DNA of 64,000 bases from Cannabis sativa. Lineage: Eukaryota; Streptophyta; Magnoliopsida; Rosales; Cannabaceae. The notes below the pieces were generated by a model, which was given only the letters and a program-made list of their open reading frames with translations, was not told the DNA's origin and made no database searches. The stretch is taken from NCBI RefSeq assembly GCF_029168945.1, contig NC_083602.1:72250600-72314599 (forward strand). The letters are read 5' to 3'. Each line of letters starts with the position of its first letter. The stretch's first letter is position 1. Below are positions 47,043-58,420 of the stretch, piece after piece. The position numbers were made by a program, and so were the translations under genes.

Positions 47043-48573
47043 TGATAACTCTAAGATTTAGAGTTATTTTCATATCTTTAAGCTTGAATTTAATGTGAAA
47101 TGTGGAGCAATTAATGTTTATATTGTGTAATTGTGTCTAGTTTATTGTGTCTTTGTAATAAATGGAAGTGTTTGTGTTAGTAAGTGTTAAATAGACTTAT
47201 GTTATTGTTTTTATGTGTTTTAAGCAGAAAAAATACAAGAATAGGTATTTGGAAATGTTTGGGACAAGGAGAAAAAGGAGCAGGAAAATGATTATTGCTG
47301 ACTGGCATTGCTATAGCAATCATCGCGTAGCAACTTGTCAGCCCAGTAAGTTTATTTTGGCAGATAGTCCAGCTGGCTTTAATGAAAAGAAAAACGAGCT
47401 GAGGTGGCGGAATTTGGCTATTGACTCAACAAACATGTGGAAAATGAAGGACAAGTGGGTGATGATTGGGATTTCCAATTAGGGTAAACTTTGGTACCCT
47501 AATTGGGGAGCAAAAAGGAAAAGAGAGGATAAATAAAAAAAAAAGGTGGCTGGCTGCACTTTGAAAAGGTGGTACGAAAATTACAGCAGCAAAAAGAATA
47601 GAAAGAGTACAGAGAAAGAGAGTACAAAGAAGAAGAAGATTGAGAAGAAGGAAAAGAAGACAACTATCAAAGAAAGGATTTGAGCTCGCCACTCATTCTC
47701 TTGCTCTCCACTTCGTTTTGTATCATTTTCTTCTCCTTAAGCTTCTCTTTAACTTCATGAACAATACATTTTCTGGTTTTGAGTTTTTAATTTCAGTTAT
47801 GAACTAAACTTTTTGAGATTTGGGTGGTTATAAACCCTTGTATGGACTAGTGTTTTGACTTTGCAATGATGAAGTAATCTTGACTTAGTTCAATTAGTTG
47901 TGATGAAATGTTGAATGAATGTTAATTTTTGGCCATTTTTAACATTTAGCAAGCTAGATCCTACTTGGAAAAGTAAGACCTAGTTGAACCCTTCTAATTG
48001 ATGCATGATTTCTACCTTTTCTTTTAGGTATTAATTAGTAGTGAAATAGGAATATTTTGCTACCATGTATAACTAAGGATTTGATGCTTTGTTGGGCTAT
48101 TTGTAATCTAAACTGATGTAGGAATGCATTGTGAGATTATGAATGGTTATTTGCAAGTTTTGGAAAAAGCTTGCTGGTTTTTGTTGAAATTTGTTAACTC
48201 TGCCAGGATTGCTGATTCATTGCTGGGTCATTGTTGTATCAACTGGGACATACAAGTGGAAATTAATCACCCAAGTCTAATTTCCAAATCTGAAATTACC
48301 ACCATTTTAATCACTTTTAGTTTCTTATTTTTAGTTTATTTAGTTTAAAAAATTAGTTCTCAAGTTTAGATTCAAAGCTATCAATTTTTCTTGTGAATTA
48401 ATGTGTGACTTTATTTTATTTTTATTTGAAATTCTTGGAATTACTTTTAGTTGATTTAACATTATTTAGTAAAAAGTCCCTGTGGAGACGAACTTTGATT
48501 TACTTATCATTGTATTACTTGTTTGTGATTGTGTACACGTGCGCAATTATAAAGCAATAAAATTTTCACAACA
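47043..48573 (+). repeat. 3' LTR of the Athila element
   Basis: 1531 bp, from TGATAACTCTAAG to TTTTCACAACA. It is complete at its 5' edge, unlike the other LTR. TACAG follows. Confidence 0.92.
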
Positions 48574-48743
48574 TACAGCCCAAAACAAGTCCTGAAAACT
48601 CAACACGCAGGCCGGTGAGGTCAATATGTACATTACTGGAGAAGACTGTCACCTCGTGGTTGGTCTAGCTTTTCTTTGTATTTACCTGCACCACATAGCA
48701 CCTGTGAGTCACAAGGACTCAACAAGAAAAGTAATAATAATAA
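48574..48743 (-). mobile_element. LTR D, second fragment
   Basis: On the minus strand it reads CTTGTTGAGTCCTTGTGACT then CACAG and TGCAGGTAAATACAAAGAAA, closely parallel to 5082-5130 of the solo LTR. It lies between the Athila element on the left and the probable Helitron on the right. Confidence 0.65.
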
Positions 48744-49439
48744 TCATATAGTTTATTAGTCAAATGTTGTCATTTATACACAATAAGAATCAAACCATCA
48801 CACATTGTTCATAAGATGAAATCTAAATCACTACTGTTATCTGCCATGAATAAATATCAATATACAAATATTTGGTATTACAAAACCATTATACCAATAA
48901 TAGAATTCATATTTATTTAATCATATCTTACCTAATATATAAAATGTCTATCTAACCTATTTTGTTGTGTACTTAACAAATTATTATATATTTAACAGAA
49001 TATTCCAAAAAAAAAGGGTTAATTTTAACAGACACCTATTCCATTTATAAAGATTATTCACACAACCATTCACAAACACCCAACACCCATTCGCATCTTT
49101 CGCACAAGTATCAGGAAAACTTTTAGTATATACATATAAAGGTGTCAAAAAACTAATAATAAGAATTAAAAAAATAATTGCACAAGGAGAAGAAAGTAGA
49201 AAGCGAAGAAGATTGAAGAAAAATGGTGAAAATAAAACTTGCAGCCATGAAAATAGAAAGAAATTTTAACTGCTACAGAGCTTTTCTAATTTTTTTTTGA
49301 AGAAGGTGATTTAAGAATATATATAATTTATATGTCTCTGTATAATGTATTTCTCTTCTTTTGTTTTGTTCTTTTTACAGAGTAAATACCAAAGATTTTG
49401 CATTACCAAAAACATTTATTTTCACTAATATACAATAGC

Positions 49440-50380
49440 GTTATATAAAAAAAAATCATGTCGCCTCCTTCGTTTTCTTCCACCTGGCGATCGCATACAC
49501 CGATTTTCAAGTTACACTCGGCAATTCCTCGCCTCGACACGCCATTCCTCTCTTCTTCTTCTTCTTCTTCCCCAATACCTTTGAAATTTCAACCAATCGA
49601 ATCAATCAATCAATCAATCAAAAGAATCAAAATCGAATCGCTTTTGTTTTTTTTTTTTATTTCGATTAACCGTTTCGATTTATGTATGGTTGATTGATGC
49701 TTTTGAGCATCTTTCAGAGCACGTTAAACGACTTGCTTTGGCTTTGGATGTACTACACTTGGTTTGGTTGCTAAGGATTTTATTTTTGCGTTGAGTGGAG
49801 GCAACCGTTCATGTGTTATACGGTTTTTTTCTTTATTGATTGAAGAGGTTGTTATATTTATTTAGTTTTTCGTTGATTGAGATTTGAGGATTTTGGTTGA
49901 TCTCGAGGTTTTGATTTGATTTTGCCTAATTGGAGCGGGTGGGTGTATTCGGTTTTTGTCTGTATTGAAAGAATCAGAAGTAGTTGAGATATGGTTAGTG
50001 GTAATTTGTTTCACTGTAGAAAGAATTCATGGCCTATATATATATATTTATATTTGGTGTTTGTTTATTGAATTCTGTCGTGTTTGGTTGCCGAGAAAGT
50101 CTGTGAAGTGAAAATAGAAGAATTGTGAACTTTGGTTTGGTGAAAGTTAAATGGATACGATTATTGACTCGCTTAAACAGAGTCAATGCATTAATCCCTG
50201 CACATGGAGTAACTTCCATGCTTATAATAATCGAAGGAAATTAACTTTTCGTCTTGCTTGTTTGTTTGTGAGGAAAGTCAAACGAATTTTCTTGACTGCC
50301 TGAACTCAATTTTTACTTGGTTTATGGCTGAATTTTTACTTGATCATTCTAGCAAAGTGGAGATTATTTGGTTTTCTAAA
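49440..50380 (+). other. Gene-like fragment, possibly captured
   Basis: Less AT-rich than its surroundings, with a CTT repeat (49551-49570), an ATG frame at 49458-49697 opening MSPPSFSSTWRSHTP, and a second ATG frame at 50151 opening MDTIIDSLKQSQCINPCTWS. The look is of a plant 5' leader, first exon and leader intron rather than transposon sequence. No family was recognised, and the frames are short and unsupported, so I do not call a CDS. Confidence 0.3.
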
Positions 50381-53036
50381 TTGACTAAAACCTCATTATT
50401 AAATTAAAATAATTTTTAGGAAACAACTAATAATTTATATATATATAAATAAATGTAAAACAACTTGCTATACATAATAATATTATGATATAAACTAATA
50501 ATCGATTGTGATAATCATATGGATGCCCTTAACCTCAACATTCTTGGCCCATCGGAGAAGGATGCAGTGCGGGGTGGGTTGTCGGTTGGCAGCTTACTGA
50601 TGCATTCAGTAAAAATTAGAGCCAGTTATATATTTTTTTAACTATTATTTCATTTAATTTTTATTTGTTGAATAGGTAATTATTGACATGACATCATTCT
50701 TAATTTTTATTATTATAATTACTTTTAATTAAATTGCAATTGCTTTTTTGAGTAATTATTTTATTTTATTATATTTTTAAGTATTTAATTTTTAATATTA
50801 TTGTTTTGAAACTATTATTATATGTAGATTTTATTAGTGCCATTAGTTATTAGAGAATTTTAAATTCTTAGTTATTAATAGAATTATAAAGTTATTGAGT
50901 TATTCAAGTTATTAAATTATTTGAAATAGTCTGTCTTGATCTAATGCCAAGATAAATTAACAAATATTGATAATAATTTCAAATATAATTATTAATTTGT
51001 AATGAAAATATAATGTAAAATTTTCAATAATATTTAATTATTTATAATGATTACTATTTTATTTTATTTTTCCTTCTCACCTAGAGTTGTGTTTGGTTAT
51101 TGTTTCTTTTAAAGAGTGATTATGAAGGTGTTGAGATTCTTTCTACTCTTTTTCTGAGGACGTCTCTGAGTGGGACTGTTGTTTTGTTATCTGTATTTTC
51201 GAGTGTATGTCTTCAACATATTATATAAAATAATAATATATTTTCACCAATCAAATTGGTTATTATATTAAAAAAAAAAAAAACTTATAATAATTTACAT
51301 ACATAAATATTTATATATATACATTAAAATAATCATTATCAAAATAATTTATGTATATAAATATAAAAGCATCAAAAGTATCATATAATAGATAGTGGGA
51401 GATCCAAAGGAAGTTTTATATATAATATAAATGGGATGTGGGTTCAATGGACAAAAATTAAAAACTTGGTCAATTATATCTATTCCCTCGTCTCATCAGA
51501 ATTTTCTGATAGAAGGATAAATTTTTTTTAAGATTACATAATTATTTTCTTAAATCACACATGTACAAATAAATTTCACAAAAGAACAAAATATTTGGGT
51601 TGAATGATGGCATTATATTGTTCTGACTCCCAAGCAATTCTTGTGTGAAATAATTCTAATACGTACATTTACATATTTACTGTAAATGAGTGGATTACTA
51701 AATCTATTTCATCACTAATTATATTTTTTTTATCTTATTGTAGGTATAAAAAAAAATAAAAACGACAGGAGACAGATGATGTGATTGCAGGAAAATGAAT
51801 GTTCGTTATCGGTATAGGCGAAAAAATTATCGAAGGTTGTTTGAGATATTTTTTTGTTTGGAAATATTTTTTTTAATTTATTTATATATTATTATTATTA
51901 TTTTTAGGGAAATATATGCAAAATATTATTCTTATTCAAAATAAAAATTAAAGATAATAATTTTAGTTTTAAAAATAATAATATCAACACCATGTGGAAA
52001 TATATGCAAAAAAAAAACTCTATTGTTAAATTTATGGAAAAAATAATTAATACATTAAAATTTTTTAAAAGTTCAAAGAAAAATAAAATCAACATCGAAC
52101 ACCCAAATATATAAATAAAACAAAACTTTTACTTATATAAAGAAACACTTTTTTTTTTTAATTTTATAATTATATGCCTTATAATTTTATTTTACTATTT
52201 ACTTGCAATATTACTATTTCTTAAAGTTTAATTTTTTAATTATGTCATAATATTGCATTTAATATTTTTAACTTATACTATTATCAAATATTTATATTTG
52301 TAACAATATACCTCTAATTTTATTAATCTTACAAAATTATAGAATTAAACAGTATAAATACCACAATTAACAATATTAATCCAACAACATATATGACAGG
52401 AAAGCAAAAGTGATAGCTAATTATAAGTCATTGATACATATAAGTCCATCCAAGCGTAAAAATAATTATATTTTTTAGTGTAAGATTATATGCTCAAATA
52501 AATGACAATACTAAAAGCGTATCTTAATCACGAAGTAAAATAACTTTTAAGATCTAATGTAATATAAATAATAGATTATTCTGAAGAGATAACATTTCAA
52601 GCTATATACTTATTTATTTATATAGTAACATCATCATTAATTGAAGACTAAAACTAACTTTTCTAATTTATTTCTCTGAAAAAGATTAAATTTATTGAAA
52701 GTATTTCTAATAAATTGTCAACTAAGTGTTGGATATGGATACTACAAATTTATGTTAATCAAAAGAAGATAAAAACTCAAAGATCGCGCGATATAAAATT
52801 TTTAATATATATTCTATTGAAGAAATAAATCAAGAAAAAATTGCTACATTTTTATCTTAAATTATACATTGCATATAAGTAATAATTTAAAAATTATAAT
52901 AAAAAACTTATCCTATGTAATATTTTTAAAATGGGTAAACATCTTATCTTACAAAATATTCAATAAAATTTATAAATAATATTTATATTATTAAATTAAA
53001 TATTTTAGATAAAAAAATTACAAAAAATAAAATAAC
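50381..53036. other. AT-rich Helitron interior
   Basis: Very AT-rich, with no open frame or domain I can identify. A short GC-richer island at 50515-50620 has no recognised content. Confidence 0.5.
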
Positions 53037-53065
53037 ACGTGCCTCGCACGTAGTTGCCACCTAGT
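53037..53065 (+). other. Helitron 3' hairpin and CTAG-T terminus
   Basis: Six-base perfect stem with a three-base loop, nine bases before CTAG, then T. This arrangement is diagnostic for Helitron 3' ends. Confidence 0.65.
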
Positions 53066-55215
53066 AAATAATATATATATATATATGTTACCTCATAAAG
53101 TAATCCTCTTCATAACATCATGTTGCCTAATCAGGCAAGTCGATGCTTTAATCTGATAATCATGTATTGTATTGCCTAATTAGGCAAGCCTGTGTCATAG
53201 CCTGATACCCATATATCGCATAACTGCATCACCTAATCAGATGAGCCTGTACCAAAAACCTGCACCCATATATCACATAATTGCATCACCTAATTAGGTA
53301 GCCTATGCAACAATTTGGCACCAATATATCGCATCGTTTAATTATACGAGCTCGTACCTATGCCTGGTACTGATCATATGTCACTGATGCCCGTACCTAC
53401 GCCCGATGCGTCGCTAGGAAAATTTCATCCCCTAACCAGGTGAGCTCGTACCTATGCTCGTTACTCATCATATATCACTGACGCCCGTACTTACGCCCAG
53501 TACGTCGCTAGGAAAATCGCATCACCTAACGAGGTGAGCATGTACCTATGCTCGGTACTCATCATATATCACTAACGCCCATACTTACGCCTAGTACGTC
53601 GCTAAGAAAATCGCATTACCTAATCAGGTGAGCTCGTACCTACGCTCGGTACTCATCATATATCACTAACGCCCGTACTTACGCCCAGTACGTTGCCAGA
53701 AAAATTGCATCACCCAATCAGGTGAGCCCATATATCACATGCATGATATCATCACATTATCAATACTCAACCAATTAATCTTTTCATTATATAACAATAT
53801 TAACTATATCTCAATATTAATCAATTCATTGCAATACTAATTGTATTACATACAACGTACTATGCAGTACAATATACTTTTCTTACCTTTAATCCAAGTT
53901 CATACATGTCGGCCAATCCAAGTGGAGAACTATTCTCGATGATCTTGGTCCTATGTCACAACAATGGTAAACCAATAAGTGTTTATCCCAAAACACTGCT
54001 TAATATTCACATAAGATAATCTAGGGTTTTCTACCGAATTCCGCAGTATAAATACACTAAAATAAAACTTATTTTGGCTCTAAAACATACACCATATTGT
54101 AGAGCTCGTTGCAAGCTTCGAAACAGTATATAGAACGTCCAAAACAGACACCCAAGTCAAAAATTATGATACAAATACAAATTCTAATCTCTTATGAATT
54201 TCTAAAAATTATGAAACGCGAAAATCTCAAATTTTGCACTCACCGAAATACTACCAAAACTTATCTAAATCACTCCAAACTTCACATGGCACATATATAC
54301 TATAAATATTACCATCCTTACATAACAGAAATTAAAATCAATCCATTGAATGAAAAACGTCATTAACGTTCATACTAAGTTTTAAAAAGTTCCAAACTCA
54401 ATTTTTAACCCAAAATTACCTCAGTTTCAGCAAGAAAACATCGAAACTAGTCCCATGACTACCCGAAAACAATCCTATAAGGTCAGAACCTTCATAACTA
54501 TTCTAACTCACAAAATCCCTATATAAAACTAATTTTTTTAAAACTTAAAACGAAATTAAACCAAACCTTAAGCTTTCATCTTCAAGGATTTGCTATCTTG
54601 ATACTACCGGAGCTTAGATCGTTAGGTTTCGGGTTAAAAATCAAAGAAAATAAATATAGGGAGAGAAAATTTTGTCGAAGGGGAGAGAACGAGAATTCGT
54701 TCGTTCGTCTTCGTTTATACTTACTGTAACTTATAATATATATATAAACTTAACAAAGATAAGTTTTATATATATAAATAATAATAATAATATTAATAAA
54801 AACTTTATTATTAATGGTTGTCTTATTATTTCTTAGCCACTAAGAAATCTATATTTTTAGGGTATTTGGCCAACTTCAAGTACCCTATGATACATCGGTA
54901 TTTCTAAAATTAACTTATCCCAATAATCCCAATAATATTTCTAATTAAAACCGTTGTGACATTTTTGGCCTCCAACTCGGTTTTCAAGGGTCGCCGAACC
55001 TGAAAATATTTTATTTCACAAATAACTCATATTATATCTAGTATTTCAAATAAATCTTCGTAATTAACAAATTACGCTTATTTATCCACTTATAGTACAT
55101 TTAAATTTTATGCTGAAATAGATTAGTAGGATCATAATCCCACTTATAATCTGATTAACTCATAATATAAATATAAACCCTAATTATTTACCATTAGACT
55201 TATCGAGATATTACA
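53065..55215 (-). mobile_element. LTR D, first fragment (gypsy-type)
   Basis: On the minus strand the LTR starts TGTAATATCTCGATAAG at 55215, where it abuts the Copia A-family protease sequence. It proceeds to a GGCCGACATGTATGAACTTG then GGTAAG segment near 53890-53925, parallel to GGCCAGCACACTTGAATTCG then GGTAAG in the solo LTR. It then enters tandem repeats, and the probable Helitron breaks it at the left. Confidence 0.7.
53416..53740. repeat. 94-bp tandem repeat inside LTR D
   Basis: Units begin at 53416, 53510, 53604 and 53698 (last partial), at an exact 94-bp step. Each carries ATCACCTAAYSAGGTGAGC-like, TACTCATCATATATCACT and GCCCAGTACGTCGCT-like words. A decayed partial unit precedes (53350-53415), and shorter CCTAATYAGGCAAGCC-type units lie at 53125-53330. 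Confidence 0.85.
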
Positions 55216-55780
55216 GAATGTCTGGAACATGCCTAACATCTTTGAGAATCAATTTGCTAACAACGCTTGTTTTCAAGCAAATATCTTTAATACCCAAAAT
55301 CTTCGATGCACCACTGTTTCCCATTCTTACATTGCCAAAATCACCAGTAGTGTAAGAAGTGAAGAAATCACTACGAGCAGTAACATGGAATGAAGCGCCG
55401 GAATCAATCACCCAACTACAATCTTGGGTAGCAAGACTAACACACACATCATCACATATAATGACAACATCACCTTCAGTGGAAACTGTATCAGTCTCTT
55501 TCTCATTTTCCTTTCCATGATTCTGCTCTTTTTTTCAATATTCTGCAATCTCTTATTAAGTGACCTGCTTGTTATAATGATAACACTTGATATCTTTTCG
55601 AGACTTGGATCTTCTTCTAGAGCCATGCTGATTTTTAGTCTGACTTCGTCCCCGCCTGTCATGCTTTTCAATAACAAGAACCCCAGAAGAAGAAGAAGAA
55701 GATTCACCTTGTGCTTTCCTTCTGGCATCTTCATTAAGCAAACTATCTTTCCGTAGACAAAGTCCCTTTTGGCGTGAAAT
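55216..55780 (-). pseudogene. Copia A-family gag end and protease (broken)
   Basis: A degenerate zinc knuckle (CYHYNKQVT) near 55570 is followed, in another frame, by the protease: WVIDSGASFHVT with catalytic Asp-Ser-Gly (55400-55420), then LKDVRHVPDIL at the break point. Frames change at least once, so it is non-functional. Confidence 0.8.
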
Positions 55781-56255
55781 TAGAAACCGTTATCACTAAC
55801 GTTTCCCAACTGTCAAGTAAAGAACTGAGGAGTAATGATGCTTGCATCTCATCATCCATATTCATCTTCATGGCAACTAACTTGTTTGCAAGACTCTGAA
55901 TTTACTTGTATGCTCAACCATACTACCACCATCCTTGTACTTCAAATTTACAAGTCTTCAAAGTAGAGAAATCTTATTGCTAGCCGTTCTCTTCGCAAAG
56001 AGATTTTCTACCTTTTTCCAAACGACATCAAATCTTAGAGATATGCTCATGAAGATTTATAACCATCCATCATCTAATATAAGCAATGGCTTTTTTATGT
56101 TGAACTTCCCATTCCTCATCATCTAACTTAGACGACTTCTCATTACCTTTAATAGGTTTGTACAAATCTTTACAATAGAGAAAATCTTCCATCAATTGCT
56201 TCCAAGCGGAATAGTTTGATAAGCTCAATTTCATCATTCCATCCGACTCATCCAT
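55781..56255 (-). pseudogene. Copia A-family gag N-terminal part (broken)
   Basis: ATG at 56255 starts a 61-codon frame opening MDESDGMMKLSLSNYSAWKQ, a typical Copia gag beginning (NYSAWKQLMEDFL). It stops at 56070, and later gag words appear in other frames. Confidence 0.8.
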
Positions 56256-56292
56256 TTTTCAACACACAAGAATTCAGCACCAATCAACCTTG

Positions 56293-56305
56293 GCTTTGAT
56301 ACCAC
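56293..56305 (-). other. Primer binding site, Copia A family
   Basis: Minus-strand TGGTATCAAAGCC, one base different from the initiator-Met consensus, next to the LTR starting at 56307. Confidence 0.8.
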
Positions 56306-56306
56306 T

Positions 56307-57024
56307 TGTTGGGAAAACCTATTGCAATTAACCACAATTGTATCTCTCTTTGTATGTCAAAAATAGGATACTTATCAAACACCACAATAAGCAATTATCA
56401 AATATAAACCAAAGCACCCCAATTAATATAAAATACAACAATCAAGCATAAAAGTAAGACACCACGATTTTTACGTGGAAACCCAATGCGGGAAAAATCA
56501 CAGGACTGTAATCTGCTCAAATCATCCACTATCACCAAAGTTTAATAATGGGACTAAAAAGTTATTTTCTAGTAAAACTAGAGGCTCACAAAACATCAAG
56601 ATTAAACAATCTTGGATTACTAATACAATCACCATCATCATCTCAAAATATGGATACACAAATAGAAAAATTTAGATCTCATCAAGTGGGTATTGTAGAA
56701 GAGCACCTTAGAGAGAAAAATTGTCAAATCAGAACCGATAGATTTGAAGATCACCATGCAAGGATTCACCACCCAAAATTTGAGCTAAAATGAATGAGAA
56801 TCAACCACTTGATCTTCAATGCAAAATACCAAAACCATTTTCTCTCTCTAGCTTTCTTTCTCTTCTTTTCCTCTCTTTTTCTTTCTTTTTTTTCTTGGCT
56901 GCTTGCTGCTCACGATACACCACCAGCCTTTTTATTTTTTTCTTCTTTGTTGTTTCTTTTAGGTTTCACCTAATTTGGGCCTTAAGCCCTCAGTGGTCCA
57001 AGCCCAACAACAAAGGGACAGACA
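56307..57024 (-). repeat. LTR of Copia A family (right copy)
   Basis: Begins TGTTGGGAAAACC. Similar along its length to 21721-22431, including the poly-T segment near 56870 and GGTCCAAGCCCAACAACAAA at the end. The exact right edge is uncertain within about 15 bp. Confidence 0.75.
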
Positions 57025-57192
57025 CTATAGTACCAATACAACCACGTGGAAAGGAATGTACACAATAACAATGCCTAACGAAAAGTTTGTTATGCAGCAA
57101 TGATTACAAATCAGCATAGGGATTCCCTTAATCATTTCTCCCCTACATTGGACATCTCAGCATTTGATTCCCTTAATTCAATTTCTTTAACA
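57025..57192 (-). repeat. 3' LTR start of Copia C unit 1, truncated
   Basis: A minus-strand polypurine tract GAGGGGTGG is followed by TGTTAAAGAAATTG at 57192, an LTR start that pairs with the CTAACA end of the array LTR segments (TGTTA/TAACA). Only about 168 bp remain before the Copia A-family LTR. Confidence 0.6.
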
Positions 57193-58420
57193 CCACCCCT
57201 CAAGGACTATGTCACATTGAGTTTGGTAGTGAGAAATTGAAATTGAGTAGGAGTAACGCCCTTTGTAAGACAGTTAGCAATCTAATCATGAGAGGGCACA
57301 TATCTTATCTCCAATTTCTTGTCGAGAACTTTATCTCTGACAAAATGCACATCAAATTCTATGTGTTTTGTTCTAGCATGATACACTGAACTGGAGGCAA
57401 GAGCACTGGCACTTAAGTTATCACACCATTTGACTGGAACAGATGAACACTTGAAGTTCAATTCATTTAGTAGCTCTTGTAACCATGACAGCTCTACAAG
57501 ATGAGACAACGCTCTGTACTTAGACTCAGTGCTTGAACAAGCCACAATAGTTTGTTTCTTTGACGACCATGAAACCAGAGAGTCACCCAGGTACACACAG
57601 TACCCCGCCACTGACTTCCTGTCATTCGGACAGCAAGTCCAGTCGGCGTCTGAGAACCCAACAAGAGTTAGAAAAGTCATATTAAATGCTTCATCTTTAT
57701 TTCTAAGTAAATATACCTTAGCATATCTAGAAAAGCCATCTATACAAGTCACATAATATTTTTTTCCACCTCTTGTCATAGTTTGTTTTAAATCTCCCAA
57801 GTCAGTGTGACTTAAACTTAACAATTCAGATTATCTTTGAACAGATTTACAAGATTTCTTTGTTAATTTAGCTTCAACACAAATTTCACATATATTTAGA
57901 CTAGAATTATTAACTCTAGAAATTAGACCAAGAGATTGCATTTTATTTATATAACTAACACTAACATGTCCTAGTCTAGCCTGCCATAAATAAATAGAAT
58001 CAACCAAGTAAGCAGAAGAAGATGCATTCTCATTAATAACATCAGAAACATTCTATACAAAAGACATTGATTACAAAAGCCTTCCCCCAAAAATATATTA
58101 TTTTTTGTCATTACAATCTTGTTAGATTCAAATGACACCTTAACTCCAATCTTTTATAATAGAGCCACAAAAATTAAATTTGCTCTTACATTAGGAACAT
58201 GAAGTACATCATTTAGAGCCAAAGTCTTGCCAGATGTGAGTTTACGAACAACTTTTCCTTTACCAAGAACTTGAGCATTTCGAGAATCACTAAGATACAC
58301 ATGTTCTAGCACAAATATGTCTTGTAGCACCAGAGTTTACCACCCATTCTTTCACATTGGCCATAAGATAAGCTTGAGAAATGACTGCAACAATAATATC
58401 ATCTCCTTCTACCAAATTTG
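57193..58420 (-). pseudogene. Copia C unit 1 protease, integrase start and RNase H (deleted)
   Basis: Reads protease end and pre-integrase with stops (58290 to about 57830), then one open frame 57824-57282. That frame fuses the integrase start (LGDLKQTMTRGGKKYYVTC, FSRYAKVYLLRNKDEAF) directly to RNase H (VGFSDADWTCC, CSSTESKYRALSH, RTKHIEFDVHFVRDK, EIRYVPSHD). Everything between, including the integrase core and all of reverse transcriptase, is missing, yet the frame stays open for 180 codons. The fused frame cannot be an active polymerase or integrase. Confidence 0.82.

Larger units (their letters stand above)
35409..48573 (+). mobile_element. Athila-type Ty3/gypsy retrotransposon, 13.2 kb
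   Basis: LTRs 35409-36934 and 47043-48573 are about 99% identical by eye (some ten substitutions). The target duplication is TACAG (35404-35408 and 48574-48578). The primer site TGGCGCCGTTGCCGGGGA is the one typical of Athila (tRNA-Asp). Order: gag with one stop, intact pol (protease, reverse transcriptase, RNase H, integrase), then a 4.5-kb 3' region with an extra ORF and repeated TAAGTTTGGGGTG tracts. The 5' LTR lacks the first seven bases (TGATAAC) present in the 3' LTR. Confidence 0.93.
48744..53064 (+). mobile_element. Probable Helitron (3' end clear, 5' end tentative)
   Basis: The 3' end has the Helitron signature: a hairpin ACGTGC-CTC-GCACGT (53037-53051), nine bases, then CTAG (53061-53064) followed by host T. 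A 5' TC preceded by A at 48744 would restore the LTR D sequence on excision, but other A-TC sites exist nearby. No Rep/helicase frame is seen, so it is non-autonomous. The interior is AT-rich and includes a gene-like GC-richer segment (49440-50380). Confidence 0.5.
55216..57024 (-). mobile_element. Copia A-family 5' part: LTR, gag, protease
   Basis: Minus orientation: LTR (57024-56307), primer site, gag start (56255) and protease, ending at 55216 where LTR D begins. It belongs to the same family as 21721-35294 and supplies just the parts missing there, except about 75 codons between protease and integrase. It may be the other end of the same element, opened by nested insertions and a deletion, or a separate copy. 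The outer flanks (ACCTG at 21716 and CTATA at 57025) do not form a matching target duplication. Confidence 0.7.

Noticed and set aside
53416..53740. 94-bp repeats as a CRISPR array
   Set aside because: The repeats are contiguous near-identical units without unique spacers, inside a plant LTR.
54109..54366. 85-codon plus-strand frame in LTR D
   Set aside because: AT-rich frame antisense to the LTR; no family match.
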